Assembly (NCBI RefSeq): GCF_014699075.1
Contig: NZ_JACXAB010000003.1
Location: 248,001 to 312,000 of the forward strand
Source of the DNA: Microvirga sp.
GTDB taxonomy: Bacteria; Pseudomonadota; Alphaproteobacteria; Rhizobiales; Beijerinckiaceae
Direction: 5' to 3'
DNA: 64,000 nucleotides
This document shows, in pieces, positions 16,912-26,295 of this stretch (the stretch's first letter is position 1; every line of letters begins with the position of its first letter). The translations under genes were made by a program, and so were the position numbers. A model generated the notes under the pieces. The model was not told the DNA's origin. It saw nothing but the letters and a program-made list of their open reading frames with translations, and ran no database searches.

Positions 16912-17748
16912 ATGACCATGACCGACACCACCTCTTCCACAAAGTCGCCGGTGCAGAACCTGCGCCTTACCGCTCGCGCGCTCCTCTTAGGCGACCGCCT
17001 CGATGTCGCGGGGCTCGAGCGCAGCGACGTCCTGTCCACGACACCCCTCGCCTTCCGGGCTGGCCAGGACGGCTTCGTGGCCCTGTTCCGCTACGGCGTG
17101 GCGGTTCTGGTCGGCCTCACGCCTCTGGAGGAAGACGAGGTCATCCGCAGCCTGCGCCAGCGTATCTCCGGCGAGTTCGCCCGTCATGAGGAAGAAACCG
17201 CCATCATCGAGATCTCGCCCGACCGGGACGACCAGATCCCTCCGGGCGGCCCGATCTATATCAAGCAGATGTCTACCGAGCGGCTGCTCGTCATCGCGGA
17301 TGCCCTGTCGAAGAGCGCCACCCTCGCCCGGGACGAGCGGGAGGCTACCGCCGCCTTCGAGCTGGTCGAGCCCTCCGTTCAACACCTCGCCGAAAAGGGA
17401 CGCCGCCCGCGCGACCGCCGCAGGATCCTCAAGCAGGTCGGTCACGCCCTGCTTGTGCGTCAGCGCATGTCGGGAGGCGTGGCCGTGGAGGAAAAGCCGG
17501 ACGTGCTGTGGGACCGACCCGACCTGGAACGTCTCTATGCCCGTCTCGAAGACGAATACGAGTTGAAGGAACGCGCAGCCGCACTCCACCGCAAGCTGGA
17601 GGTGCTCGGCGACACCGCGCAGGCCCTGACCGATATCATCGACACCGAACGGTCCTTACGCCTCGAACTGATCATCGTCCTCCTGATCGTGTTCGAGATC
17701 TTCATCACCTTCTATCAGATGGCCGTGGGCTATCTGACGGGGCATTGA
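16912..17748 (+). CDS. RMD1/YagE-family (DUF155) protein
   Basis: 278 aa. The DUF155 pattern is visible: [10 protein letters not shown], an [15 protein letters not shown] strand, [21 protein letters not shown], and the helical region through [24 protein letters not shown], ending in one membrane anchor [23 protein letters not shown] near the C-terminus. The family includes yeast Rmd1/Rmd8 and human RMND1 (mitochondrial translation); the bacterial role is not settled. ATG at 16912 or 16918. Convergent with miaA, sharing 44 bp at the 3' ends. Confidence 0.85.
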   Translation: MTMTDTTSSTKSPVQNLRLTARALLLGDRLDVAGLERSDVLSTTPLAFRAGQDGFVALFRYGVAVLVGLTPLEEDEVIRSLRQRISGEFARHEEETAIIEISPDRDDQIPPGGPIYIKQMSTERLLVIADALSKSATLARDEREATAAFELVEPSVQHLAEKGRRPRDRRRILKQVGHALLVRQRMSGGVAVEEKPDVLWDRPDLERLYARLEDEYELKERAAALHRKLEVLGDTAQALTDIIDTERSLRLELIIVLLIVFEIFITFYQMAVGYLTGH

Positions 17749-18658
17749 TGCGGGCCATCACGGCCTCGAAACCCTGTTCGGGCTCGACCCACTGCCAATC
17801 CGGCAGTTGATGCCGGAACCAGGTGAACTGACGCTTGGCATAGCGCCTCGTATCTCCCTGTCCTTTGGCAATGGCCTCATCAAGCGAGGTCTCGCCGCGC
17901 AGGTAAGCCAGGAGACTGGGAACGCCATGGGCGCGCATGGCCGGCAGCATGGGGTCGAGGTTTCGCTCACCCAAGGCCCTCACCTCATCGAGCGCTCCCT
18001 GCTGCATCATGAGCTCGAAACGCCGGTCAATCCGCCAACGCAATTCGTCCCTGTCCGGGGCGAGGAAGAGCTTGACGACGGGGCGATCCGCCAGAGGTCC
18101 CGGCTCGCGAGCGCCATGGAAAGACACAAGTGGGCGACCGGTGGCAGCGAAGATTTCGAGAGCCCGCTGCACGCGCAGCCGGTCGGAGGGCCGCAAGGTC
18201 CGGGCCGTCTCGGAGTCGCGTTCAAGGAGGAGGCGGTGAAGCTCGGGCGTCTCAAGTCCCTCGCTGTCCCGGCGCACCTGCTCGCGCACCTCATCCGGAA
18301 CGGGCGGCATGTCGGACAGCCCCTCCGTCAGCGCCTTGAAGTAGAGGCCCGTGCCGCCGACGAAAATCGGCAGCTTCGTGCCTTCGCTCTCCCGCAGGAC
18401 CGTGACGGCATCCGCCACATAGCGCCCGACGGAGAAGTTCACGGCGGCATCCACATGGCCATAGAGGCGGTGCGGTGCCTCGGCCTCGTCCTGCGGCGCG
18501 GGACGGGCCGTGATGACGCGCAGATCCCGGTAAACCTGCATGGAATCGGCATTGATCACCACGCCATCGAGGGCTTGGGCCAGCCTGATGCCGAGAGCGG
18601 ACTTGCCTGATGCGGTCGGCCCTGCGATGAGAACCGCGCCGACCCGAACGTCACTCAC
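17705..18658 (-). CDS. miaA: tRNA dimethylallyltransferase
   Basis: 317 aa. Adds a dimethylallyl group to A37 of tRNAs reading UNN codons. P-loop AGPTASGKS at residues 12-20, then [16 protein letters not shown] and [15 protein letters not shown], all family marks, and C-terminal [10 protein letters not shown]. The frame is open much further upstream, but the GTG at 18658 with GGAG 8 nt before it gives the correct N-terminus. Diverges from serB with a 15-bp gap. Confidence 0.93.
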   Translation of the reverse strand: MSDVRVGAVLIAGPTASGKSALGIRLAQALDGVVINADSMQVYRDLRVITARPAPQDEAEAPHRLYGHVDAAVNFSVGRYVADAVTVLRESEGTKLPIFVGGTGLYFKALTEGLSDMPPVPDEVREQVRRDSEGLETPELHRLLLERDSETARTLRPSDRLRVQRALEIFAATGRPLVSFHGAREPGPLADRPVVKLFLAPDRDELRWRIDRRFELMMQQGALDEVRALGERNLDPMLPAMRAHGVPSLLAYLRGETSLDEAIAKGQGDTRRYAKRQFTWFRHQLPDWQWVEPEQGFEAVMARINAPSDSPRPSDRR

Positions 18659-18673
18659 AGCCAGGTCTCCCCA

Positions 18674-19582
18674 ATGGCGTCTCCTCAGAATTCCCTTATT
18701 GCGACCCTGATCGCCAACCCGACCGAACCGGCTGTCACGGACGAGATCGTGGCCCTGGCCGCGCAGGCACTCGGACAAGAGACGGAACAGTCCATTCTGG
18801 CAAGAGGAATCGCAGCGGATCTGATCGTTCCCGGCGCTACGGACGCGAAGGCCGTTGAATCGATCCTGCGCCAAACCCTTGAGAACCGGCCCATCGACGT
18901 CGTCGTTCAGCCATCAGCCCACCGGCGCAAGCGCCTGTTCCTGGCCGATATGGACTCCACCATGATCGGGCAGGAATGCATCGACGAACTTGCGGATTAT
19001 GTCGGGCTGAAAGCGGAAGTGTCCGAGATCACGGAGCGCGCCATGCGCGGTGAGATCGCCTTCGAACCGGCATTGCGCGAGCGCGTGGCCCTGTTGAAGA
19101 ACCTGCCTGTGAGCGTGGTCAGCGAGATCATCGAAAAGCGCATCACCCTCACGCTCGGTGGAACGGCGCTCGTCCGCACCATGCGCGCCAACGGTGCCTA
19201 TACCTGCCTCGTCTCCGGCGGCTTCACGGTCTTTACCGGTCTCATCGGAGCGACGATCGGCTTCCATGAGGACCGTTCCAATCGCCTGATCCTCAATGGC
19301 GAGAAGCTTGCAGGCCTCGTCGAAGAACCGATCCTCGGACGCGAGGCGAAACTTGCGACCCTGATTGAATTGCGCACCCGCTTCGGTTTGGCCGCGCACG
19401 AGACGATGGCCGTGGGCGATGGCGCGAACGACCTCGCCATGCTCGGCGAGGCGGGGTTAGGCGTTGCCTTCCGGGCAAAGCCCGCAGTGGCCGCTGCGGC
19501 TCATGCTCGGCTCGACCATGCGGACCTGTCAGCGCTGCTCTATGCGCAGGGCTATCAGGCGGGCGATATCGTGCAGGAATAA
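18674..19582 (+). CDS. serB: Phosphoserine phosphatase
   Basis: 302 aa, last step of serine synthesis. HAD phosphatase motifs: [18 protein letters not shown] (nucleophile Asp92); [28 protein letters not shown] with the metal-binding Asp. An N-terminal domain of about 85 residues precedes the catalytic part. Followed by a strong terminator, so probably a single-gene unit. Confidence 0.95.
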   Translation: MASPQNSLIATLIANPTEPAVTDEIVALAAQALGQETEQSILARGIAADLIVPGATDAKAVESILRQTLENRPIDVVVQPSAHRRKRLFLADMDSTMIGQECIDELADYVGLKAEVSEITERAMRGEIAFEPALRERVALLKNLPVSVVSEIIEKRITLTLGGTALVRTMRANGAYTCLVSGGFTVFTGLIGATIGFHEDRSNRLILNGEKLAGLVEEPILGREAKLATLIELRTRFGLAAHETMAVGDGANDLAMLGEAGLGVAFRAKPAVAAAAHARLDHADLSALLYAQGYQAGDIVQE

Positions 19583-19616
19583 GCCGAAGCCATTGAGACA
19601 TTCCTGAAACGAAAGA

Positions 19617-19640
19617 GGCGGCCCAGAAGGCCGCCTTTTT
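19617..19640 (+). terminator. Terminator of serB
   Basis: GGCGGCC (19617-19623), loop CAGAA and GGCCGCC (19629-19635), followed by TTTTT. A shorter T run on the opposite side may also serve the convergent Do protease gene. Confidence 0.9.
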
Positions 19641-19663
19641 GATTGTCGGTCTCAGCGATCAGC

Positions 19664-21190
19664 CTACTCGATGGACAGGGCCACGAAGCGCACCTCACCC
19701 TGGGCATTCGCCACGAGAAGCAGGGCCGACTTGCGGTTCTGAGCCTTGAGGTCGTCGATCTTCTTGGTCACATCGGCTGGGTTGGAGACCGGCTCCTGGT
19801 TGACCTCGACGATCACCTCACCGGCCTGGATCCGCTTGTCGGAAGCGGCCGAGTTCGGATCGACGCGGGTGATCACCACACCCTTGAGATCGTCCTTCAG
19901 GCTGAAGCGGCGGCGCAGCTCGTCCGTCATGCCGGACATGTTGAGGCCGAGAGCCTGGCGGGTTGCCGTGGGGGGCTCGGTCGAGGGCTGCTGCAGGCTC
20001 GCCTGCTTCTCGGTGTCCTCGAGACGGCCCAGGGTCACCTGCTTGGTCATCTCCTGGCCTTTGCGGACGATTGTCACGTCCACCGCCTTGCCGACGGGCG
20101 AAGAAGCCACGATCCGCGGCAGGTCGCGGGAATCCTTAACTTCCCTGCCATCGAAACGGACGATCACGTCCCCCACTTCGAGACCGGCCGGCTTGGCCGG
20201 CCCCTTGTCGTCGATGCCGGCGACGAGCGCACCGCGCGCCGTGCCGAGATTGAGGGCCTCGGCGGTGGCGTCGTCCACGTTCTGGATGCGCACGCCGAGC
20301 CAGCCGCGGCGGGTCTCGCCGAACTGGCGCAGCTGATCGATGATCGGAACCGCAGTGGAGGCGGGGACCGCGAAGCCGATGCCGACCGAACCGCCGGTGG
20401 GCGAAAGGATCGCCGTGTTGATGCCGATGACCTCGCCGTTCATGTTGAAGAGCGGGCCGCCGGAATTGCCCTTGTTGATGGAGGCATCGGTCTGAATGTA
20501 GTTGTCGTAGGGACCGGACTCGATGTTGCGGCCGCGGGCCGACACGATGCCGGCCGTCACCGAGCCGCCGAGACCGAACGGGTTGCCGATCGCCATGACC
20601 CAGTCGCCGGCGCGGATGGTCTCGGAATCACCGAACTTCACCGCCTTCAGGGGTTTGTCGGACTTCACCTTCAGGACCGCGAGATCGACCTTTGAATCTT
20701 TACCGATGATCTCGGCCTTCAGGCGCGTCCCGTCAGGGAAGATCACGCTGATGTCGTTCGCGTCGCCGATCACGTGATTGTTCGTCACCACGATGCCGGA
20801 CGGATCGATCACGAATCCTGAGCCGAGCGAATTCGAGCTGCGGGGGCGCGAGGGGGAGTTTTCACCACCACCGGGGCTGCCAGGACCACCCTGGCCGCGA
20901 CGGTTGAAGAACTCCTCGAAGAGATCCTCGAAGGGCGTGCCGGGCGGAAGCTGCGGCAGGGTGCGGTTGCGGGCTTCCACAGTGGTCGAGGCCGAGATGT
21001 TGACCACCGCACCCGTGACCTCATCGGCCAGGTCGGCAAAGGATTCAGGGGCCGAGCGGGCATAGGCCGGCAGCGGCATCGCCGTCGCGACCAGGGTCAG
21101 GACCGCGAAGCAGGACGCGGCAAGCCGGCGTAGGGGACGCTGAGGCAGCACCGCCTTGGAAGGTGCCAGCGCGTTCGTGGCTGTGTTCAT
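19664..21190 (-). CDS. degP: Do-family periplasmic serine protease (DegP/HtrA)
   Basis: 508 aa. Signal peptide with LRRLAASCFAVLTLVATAMPLPAYA, then a trypsin-like domain with the catalytic triad His139 (VVTNNHVIGD), Asp169 (SKVDLAVLK) and Ser243 (INKGNSGGPLFN), and two PDZ domains (RRGWLGVRIQN and the C-terminal GVVITRVDPNSAA). It degrades or refolds damaged envelope proteins. The start at 21190 has GAGG 7-8 nt upstream; an open stretch to 21247 lacks signal-peptide features. Last gene of the hflK-hflC-DUF2065-degP run. Confidence 0.94.
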   Translation of the reverse strand: MNTATNALAPSKAVLPQRPLRRLAASCFAVLTLVATAMPLPAYARSAPESFADLADEVTGAVVNISASTTVEARNRTLPQLPPGTPFEDLFEEFFNRRGQGGPGSPGGGENSPSRPRSSNSLGSGFVIDPSGIVVTNNHVIGDANDISVIFPDGTRLKAEIIGKDSKVDLAVLKVKSDKPLKAVKFGDSETIRAGDWVMAIGNPFGLGGSVTAGIVSARGRNIESGPYDNYIQTDASINKGNSGGPLFNMNGEVIGINTAILSPTGGSVGIGFAVPASTAVPIIDQLRQFGETRRGWLGVRIQNVDDATAEALNLGTARGALVAGIDDKGPAKPAGLEVGDVIVRFDGREVKDSRDLPRIVASSPVGKAVDVTIVRKGQEMTKQVTLGRLEDTEKQASLQQPSTEPPTATRQALGLNMSGMTDELRRRFSLKDDLKGVVITRVDPNSAASDKRIQAGEVIVEVNQEPVSNPADVTKKIDDLKAQNRKSALLLVANAQGEVRFVALSIE

Positions 21191-21277
21191 CGACAATCCT
21201 CTTTCGGAGTTTGTGGATATAGATTGGTGCTTGGCCCTGTCATTCAAGCGGTCTGTTCGGCAGAAGCCTGGCCGCCG

Positions 21278-21469
21278 CTATCCGAACTGGCGCACAAGCC
21301 AGATCACCCCGAGACCGAGCACTGCCGAGATGATGCCGACGATCCGCATCTGGTCGCTCGGACTGTGAGCAGCCTCGTACATGGCCCTTCGCATCCCGTC
21401 CGGGAACGCCGCAAATAGAATGCCCTCGACCGCAAGAGCGAGGCCGAGGGCTGCAATCAAGTCCAACAT
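21278..21469 (-). CDS. DUF2065 (YjeT-like) small membrane protein
   Basis: 63 aa with two hydrophobic helices, LIAALGLALAVEGILFAAFP and VGIISAVLGLGVIWLVRQFG, joined by a polar hinge, the DUF2065 pattern. It follows hflC by 9 bp, the same neighbourhood as yjeT near hflC in enterobacteria. Function unknown; probably an accessory of the HflKC complex. Confidence 0.88.
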   Translation of the reverse strand: MLDLIAALGLALAVEGILFAAFPDGMRRAMYEAAHSPSDQMRIVGIISAVLGLGVIWLVRQFG

Positions 21470-21478
21470 CAGGCAGGC

Positions 21479-22429
21479 TTACTGGGCTGGAGCTGGTGGG
21501 GCCGGCGCTGGCGCCGGTTGAGCAGGGGCCGGTCGGGCTGGAGAGGCTCCGCGACCGCGCTGACCCGTGGGATCATTGAAATAGCGGAAGAAATCGGAAT
21601 CGGGGCTCAACACGAGGCGGGTGTCACTCGCCTTCAAACCCGTCTCATAGGCCTGCATGGACCGGTAGAAGGAGAAGAACTCCGGATCCTGTCCGAAGGC
21701 CTCGGCGAGGATGCGGTTGCGGTCCGCATCGCCCTGACCGCGCAGCTCCTCAGCCTGCCGATTGGCATCGGCGCGGATGATCGTCGCCTCGCGTTCGGCC
21801 CTGGCCCGGATCGTCTGGGCCTGCTGCTGGCCGTTAGCCCGGATGTCGGCCGCCTCACGCTCACGTTCCGTGCGCATGCGCTGATAAACCGCCTGGCTGT
21901 TCGCTGCGGGCAGATCGACGCGGGTGAGACGCACGTCGATCATCTCGATGCCCAGGCTCCCCGCCTGCCGGTTCACGTCCTCCTGAATGCGGTTCATCAG
22001 GGTGGACCGCTCGGTGCGCACGATGGCATCGCGCGAAGCGTTCGCCAGGACGTTACGCATGGCCGAGTTGGTGAAGCTCTGCAGACGCTGATTGGCCAGA
22101 GCGATGTTGCCGACCGCCTGGTAGAACCGCAGCGGATCGACGATCCGGTAGCGCGTGAAGGCGTCGACCTCTAGGTTCTGCCTGTCAGCCGAGAGGACGG
22201 TCTGGACCGGCAGGTCGAGATCGAGCACCCGCTTCTCGAAGTAGGTGACGTTGTCGACCAGCGGCACCTTGAACTTCAGACCCGGTTCCGAGATCGCGGA
22301 CTGCACGGCGCCGAAGCGCAGCACCAGGGCATACTGGGTCTGCTGCACGATGAAAATCGAGCTGTAGAGAATGATGGCAACCAGGCCCACCAGGATCAGG
22401 AGGCCTGTGCGAAGAGTCGAAGCGTTCAT
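21479..22429 (-). CDS. hflC: HflC, SPFH-family membrane protease modulator
   Basis: 316 aa. One N-terminal membrane helix (TGLLILVGLVAIILYSSIFIV), then an SPFH/band-7 domain (TQYALVLRFGAVQ, TRVDLPAANSQAVYQRMRTERE) and a coiled coil around QQAQTIRARAEREATIIRADANRQAEELRGQGDA, ending in a Pro/Ala-rich tail. With HflK it forms the cage around FtsH. Starts inside the hflK stop (4-nt overlap). Confidence 0.94.
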   Translation of the reverse strand: MNASTLRTGLLILVGLVAIILYSSIFIVQQTQYALVLRFGAVQSAISEPGLKFKVPLVDNVTYFEKRVLDLDLPVQTVLSADRQNLEVDAFTRYRIVDPLRFYQAVGNIALANQRLQSFTNSAMRNVLANASRDAIVRTERSTLMNRIQEDVNRQAGSLGIEMIDVRLTRVDLPAANSQAVYQRMRTEREREAADIRANGQQQAQTIRARAEREATIIRADANRQAEELRGQGDADRNRILAEAFGQDPEFFSFYRSMQAYETGLKASDTRLVLSPDSDFFRYFNDPTGQRGRGASPARPAPAQPAPAPAPPAPAQ

Positions 22430-23577
22430 CGCGTGGCTCCCTGCTGCGGGTTGGCGGCATTGCCTTGTTGCGGCTGCAGGCGCTGCTGCATCTGGTTGAG
22501 CGGCAGGAAGGGCACCACGCCCTGCCCGTTCTGGTCCACGATGATCTTGTCGACGCCGCCGTAAACGCGCTCCATCGTCTCGAGGAAGATGCGCTCGCGG
22601 CTGACTTCAGGCGCCTTGCGGTACTCCTCATAGACCTGGCGGAAGCGGGCGGCCTGACCGGTCGCGTCGGCCACCGACTGCTCGCGATAAGCCTCGGCCT
22701 GTTGCACGGTGCGAGCGGCCTCGCCTCGGGCTTCGGGGACAACGCGGCTGGCGAAGGCGCCTGCCTCGTTCTGCACGCGCACGGCATCCTGCTGGGCGGC
22801 GTTCACGTCGAAGAAGGCCTGCTGGACCTCCGACGGCGGCCTGACCGCCTGGAGCTGGACCACGTTGATCAGCACACCGGCCCCGTAGGCATCCAGGGCT
22901 TCCTGCATGATCTCGCGCACTTCCTGGGCGACGCTGGCCTGCTCGGTGGTGAGAATGGCCTGGATGTTGCGGCGGCCGGTGACCTCGCGCATGGCGCTTT
23001 CGGCCACCGACTTGATGGTGCCGTCAGGGTTCTGCAGGTTGAAGACATAATCCTGCGGACGCGCCGGATTGATCTGCCAGACCGCATCGAAATCGATGTC
23101 GACGATGTTCTCGTCTGCAGTGAGCATCAGGCTCTCTTCGATAACGTCGCGCGCACGTCCCTGGCCCGTCGGGGTGGAGCGGTAGCCAACCTCGACCCGT
23201 TGCTGGGCGGTGACGTTGGGCTTCATAACCCGGCCGATCGGGTAAGGCAGGTTGTAGCGCAGGCCCTCGCCGGAGGTTCCCGTGAAGCGGCCGAAGATCA
23301 TGTTGATGCCGACCTCGTTCGGTCGCACCGTGTAGAAGCCGGTGAGCAGCCAGACGGCAATGACGCCCAGCACGAGAATGATCAGACCCCGGCCTCCCAT
23401 GGAGCCGCCGGGGATGAAGTCCTTCAGCCGGTCCTGGCTGCGGCGCAGGATATCTTCCAGATCCGGGGGATTACCGTTCCCCTGCGGGCCGCCCGAACCC
23501 CAAGGGCTCTTGCCGCCTCCCGATCCACCGCGCTGCCCCCAGGGGCCACCGCCGCCGCTTTGGTTACTCCAAGGCAT
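22426..23577 (-). CDS. hflK: HflK, SPFH-family membrane protease modulator
   Basis: 383 aa. The Gly-rich N-terminus (PWSNQSGGGGPWGQ), a membrane helix (LIILVLGVIAVWLLTGFYTV) and the SPFH domain are as expected, with the coiled-coil AYREQSVADATGQAARF and a Gln-rich tail. The ATG at 23577 has GAGGAAAGG about 6 nt upstream and matches the usual HflK start; a further ATG at 23598 has no such site. First gene of the hflKC-DUF2065-degP set, separated from folA upstream. Confidence 0.94.
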   Translation of the reverse strand: MPWSNQSGGGGPWGQRGGSGGGKSPWGSGGPQGNGNPPDLEDILRRSQDRLKDFIPGGSMGGRGLIILVLGVIAVWLLTGFYTVRPNEVGINMIFGRFTGTSGEGLRYNLPYPIGRVMKPNVTAQQRVEVGYRSTPTGQGRARDVIEESLMLTADENIVDIDFDAVWQINPARPQDYVFNLQNPDGTIKSVAESAMREVTGRRNIQAILTTEQASVAQEVREIMQEALDAYGAGVLINVVQLQAVRPPSEVQQAFFDVNAAQQDAVRVQNEAGAFASRVVPEARGEAARTVQQAEAYREQSVADATGQAARFRQVYEEYRKAPEVSRERIFLETMERVYGGVDKIIVDQNGQGVVPFLPLNQMQQRLQPQQGNAANPQQGATR

Positions 23578-23713
23578 AGGACGCCTTTCCTCACTCATGA
23601 AAGACCGGCCGAGACAGCCGATAAGAACTGGAGACGGTTGTGGGTGTTGCCTCTTCCGCCTGTCAAGCCTGCGAATTGGGGATTCCGAAGCGCTTCGTCA
23701 ACCTTGAGGCGGC

Positions 23714-24226
23714 TCAACGACGCCTTTCGAGATCAATAAAGGTAAATGCATGCTCGTCATCCGGGCCTTTCGGGTGGTCCTCACGCTTCACCTCGCGAAA
23801 CTGTGACCGGTCGAAGGACGGGAAGACCGCGTCGCCCTCAGGCGCCGTATGGACCTCGGTGAGGAAGAGCTTGTCCACGTGCGGCAGGGATAGTTTGTAG
23901 ATTTCCGCTCCGCCGGCTACGGCGACCGCATCGGCTCCTGCTCTGGCAGCCAGCTCTTCCCCCTTCGCGACAGCCTCCTTCCATGTGTGGGTCACATGCA
24001 CGCCTTCCGCCGAGAAGTCTCCGTCGCGGGTCAGCACGATGGTCTCACGCCCCGGCAGGGGCTTGCCGATCGATTGGAACGTCTTGCGGCCCATGATCAT
24101 CGGCTTGCCCATGGTGAGGCGGCGGAACCGCCCCATGTCGGTCTTGATCCGCCAGAGCAGACGGTTGTCGCGGCCGATCACGCCGTTCTCGGCCATGGCG
24201 ACCACAAGGATGAGGGGAATGGTCAT
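23714..24226 (-). CDS. folA: Dihydrofolate reductase
   Basis: 170 aa. PLILVVAMAENGVIGRDNRLLWRIKTDMGRFRRLT holds the Met20 loop; the usual Pro-Trp of LPW is Leu-Trp here. GKPMIMGRKTFQSIGKPLPGR and VAGGAEIYKLSLP (NADPH/folate sites) follow. It recycles dihydrofolate produced by ThyA, and thyA lies 0.8 kb upstream on the same strand. It overlaps the GNAT gene by 4 nt (ATGA). Confidence 0.95.
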   Translation of the reverse strand: MTIPLILVVAMAENGVIGRDNRLLWRIKTDMGRFRRLTMGKPMIMGRKTFQSIGKPLPGRETIVLTRDGDFSAEGVHVTHTWKEAVAKGEELAARAGADAVAVAGGAEIYKLSLPHVDKLFLTEVHTAPEGDAVFPSFDRSQFREVKREDHPKGPDDEHAFTFIDLERRR

Positions 24227-24705
24227 GGCTCCTCCGCCAGTCGTTGCAAGGCTTCGCCTGTCACGCGCTGCACTGTCCACTCGTCCATCGGCATCGCCCC
24301 GAGGGAACGGTAGACCTTGAGCGCCGGCTCGTTCCAGTCGAGCACCCACCATTCGAGGCGCGCCAGCCCTTCCGCCAGACACCTGCGGGCCAGATGCCTA
24401 AGCAGGGCACGACCGATGCCCTTGGAGCGCAGCTCGGGCCGCACGAAAAGGTCTTCGAGATAGATCCCGTGGCGCCCGCGGAAGGTGGAGAAGTTGTAGA
24501 ACCACAGGGCAAAGCCGGCAGGCTCACCCTCCCAATCGGCAATATCCGCAAAGACGCGCGGGTTGGGGCCGAAGAGCGCCTGTTCAATGTCGGCCTCGGT
24601 CGCGTCGACCTCATGCGCCAGCCGCTCAAATTCGGCGAGTTCCCGAATGAAACGGAAGATCAGGGCCGCGTCGGACGCTGTGGCAGGTCGGATCGAGAGG
24701 GTCAT
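24223..24705 (-). CDS. GNAT N-acetyltransferase
   Basis: 160 aa GNAT fold: IRPATASDAALIFRFIRELAEFERL at the N-terminus, YLEDLFVRPELRSKGIGRALLRHLA (acetyl-CoA pyrophosphate loop, R-x-x-G-I-G-R) and the WWVLDWNEPALKVYRSLGA C-terminal part. The pattern resembles diamine N-acetyltransferase (SSAT-like) proteins, so a polyamine or diamine substrate is plausible but unproven. Translationally coupled to folA. Confidence 0.9.
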   Translation of the reverse strand: MTLSIRPATASDAALIFRFIRELAEFERLAHEVDATEADIEQALFGPNPRVFADIADWEGEPAGFALWFYNFSTFRGRHGIYLEDLFVRPELRSKGIGRALLRHLARRCLAEGLARLEWWVLDWNEPALKVYRSLGAMPMDEWTVQRVTGEALQRLAEEP

Positions 24706-24741
24706 GATGTCTTCTGGTGTTTCCGGGTGCGACTGTCGAGG

Positions 24742-25047
24742 TTATTCCGCTTCGTCTTCGGCCTGAACCCGTCGCGGCGATCCCCACTCCTCCAGGACGG
24801 CGTTCATGTCGTCCAGCACGAAGAACCGGGCGCTCTCCTGGTCATAGCCATCGTCCAGAAGGCTGTCATAATCGGTCAGCCGGTGGCGGATATAGGCGGT
24901 GATGGACAGCCAGGCTGCAGCCTCTGGCGAGGCGCCGTGCAGGCCGCGGCTGCCCAGGGCGTGATCGGTCACGGCCTCGAACTCGTGCCGCGGAATGCGC
25001 GGAGCGAGGATGCGGACGGCACTCTCAATGGCTTCGCGCCTGTTCAT
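24742..25047 (-). CDS. DUF2293-like small protein
   Basis: 101 aa, mostly helical: IPRHEFEAVTDHALGSRGL, then AAWLSITAYIRHRLTDYDSLLDDGYDQESARFFVLDDMNAVLEEWG. The TDYD-LL-GYD-ESAR-FV pattern is what I recall from the DUF2293 family; I could not search for it. No known role. It starts 5 bp after thyA and is likely co-transcribed with it. Confidence 0.65.
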   Translation of the reverse strand: MNRREAIESAVRILAPRIPRHEFEAVTDHALGSRGLHGASPEAAAWLSITAYIRHRLTDYDSLLDDGYDQESARFFVLDDMNAVLEEWGSPRRVQAEDEAE

Positions 25048-25052
25048 GCCGG

Positions 25053-25847
25053 TCAGACTGCGACGGGAGCCTTGATGGCCGGGTGCGGGTCGTAATCCTC
25101 GATGGCAATGTCGTCATAGGTGAAGTCGAACAGCGACCGCACGGACGGGTTGAGCCGCAGCTTCGGCAGCGACCTCGGCTCCCGGGAGAGTTGCAGGCGG
25201 GCCTGCTCCAGGTGGTTGAGGTAGAGGTGCGCATCGCCGAAGGAATGGACGAAATCGCCCGGTTGCAGGCCGGTTGCCTGCGCCATCATGTGCGTGAGCA
25301 GCGCGTAGGATGCGATATTGAAGGGAACCCCTAAGAACACATCGGCCGAGCGCTGGTAGAGCTGGCAGGAGAGCCGCCCCTCCGCGACGTAGAACTGGAA
25401 CAGGCAATGGCAGGGCGCCAGCGCCATCTTGTCGAGGTCGGCCGGGTTCCAGGCGGAGACGATCAGGCGCCGGCTGTCCGGATTGCGGCGGATCTCGTCG
25501 AGGACCCAGCGGATCTGATCCACCGCGCCGCCGTCCGGCTTGGCCCAGGACCGCCACTGCTTGCCGTAGACGGGGCCGAGGTCGCCGTTCTCGTCCGCCC
25601 ACTCGTCCCAGATCGAAACACCGTTCTCCTTAAGATACTGGATGTTGGTGTCGCCCTTCAGGAACCAGAGCAGTTCATGGATGATGGAGCGCAGGTGCAG
25701 CTTCTTCGTGGTGACGAGCGGAAAACCCTCGCTGAGATCGAAGCGCATCTGATGGCCGAACACGGAAATCGTGCCCGTTCCGGTCCGGTCGTCCTTGCGG
25801 ACGCCCTCGTCCATGATGCGGCGGATGAGATCGTGATAGGCCTGCAT
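25053..25847 (-). CDS. thyA: Thymidylate synthase
   Basis: 264 aa, classical ThyA length. Methylates dUMP to dTMP using methylene-tetrahydrofolate. The catalytic Cys146 is in [29 protein letters not shown] N-terminal ([12 protein letters not shown]), [11 protein letters not shown] and DGFRHSYNS-type region [16 protein letters not shown] are all present. It heads a thyA-DUF2293-GNAT-folA run on one strand, linking dTMP synthesis with folate recycling. Confidence 0.97.
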   Translation of the reverse strand: MQAYHDLIRRIMDEGVRKDDRTGTGTISVFGHQMRFDLSEGFPLVTTKKLHLRSIIHELLWFLKGDTNIQYLKENGVSIWDEWADENGDLGPVYGKQWRSWAKPDGGAVDQIRWVLDEIRRNPDSRRLIVSAWNPADLDKMALAPCHCLFQFYVAEGRLSCQLYQRSADVFLGVPFNIASYALLTHMMAQATGLQPGDFVHSFGDAHLYLNHLEQARLQLSREPRSLPKLRLNPSVRSLFDFTYDDIAIEDYDPHPAIKAPVAV

Positions 25848-25920
25848 GCGGTACTCCTCGGCACATTATAGGTCAGCCGGTTGGGCCCTCCGAGTCGCAA
25901 TTCATCTCCATCCCCACTCT

Positions 25921-25948
25921 TTCAAATTCCGTCCAGCCTGCCTATATT
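25921..25948 (+). promoter_or_regulatory. Putative sigma-70 promoter of ssrA
   Basis: TTCAAA (25921-25926) and TATATT (25943-25948) with a 16-nt spacer lie just before the first tmRNA piece. Confidence 0.5.
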
Positions 25949-25954
25949 GGGGGT

Positions 25955-26270
25955 GCCGGTCGCGAGATCGGCTATGGCGATAAACGGCTATCGGAATAAA
26001 CCCATCGGACCCGGGGGCGGTACCCGGCGCCTCCACCAAAATCCAGGCAGGATCTGGCTTTCGGCGGGGGCGAAATAGGATCGACGAGGGCGTAAAGGGT
26101 AGACTTTCGCTCGGCATGGTTCCGCCGTTATCGGGCCGAATCTATAGTTGCCAACGACAACTATGCTCCGGTTGCAGTGGCTGCGTAAGCGGTCCCTAAA
26201 GCCGAATCAAAGCCCTTGCGGTTAGCACCGTAAGGCGGGGTCCGGAGGCACCTGGCAACAGAAGCCTCTA
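25955..26270 (+). ncRNA. ssrA: Two-piece (circularly permuted) tmRNA
   Basis: The acceptor piece comes first, with a T-arm-like CCGGG/CCCGG hairpin and an encoded 3' CCA ending at 26038. After a 27-nt excised spacer the coding piece begins at 26066 with GGGGGCG, which pairs over 7 bp with the acceptor end CGCCTCC. The tag frame is at 26150-26188 and encodes ANDNYAPVAVAA-stop; with the tmRNA alanine the tag is AANDNYAPVAVAA, the alphaproteobacterial type that ends in small hydrophobic residues for ClpXP. Exact 5' and 3' ends are estimated. Permuted ssrA is known in Alphaproteobacteria. sspB, for the tag-delivery adaptor, is the next gene. Confidence 0.93.
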
Positions 26271-26279
26271 CTTTTGTTT
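26245..26279 (+). terminator. Terminator-like hairpin at the end of ssrA
   Basis: GAGGC (26245-26249) and GCCTC (26264-26268), then TACTTTTGTTT. It may end the tmRNA transcript or allow partial read-through into sspB. Confidence 0.55.
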
Positions 26280-26295
26280 CTGCAAGGGCTCACGC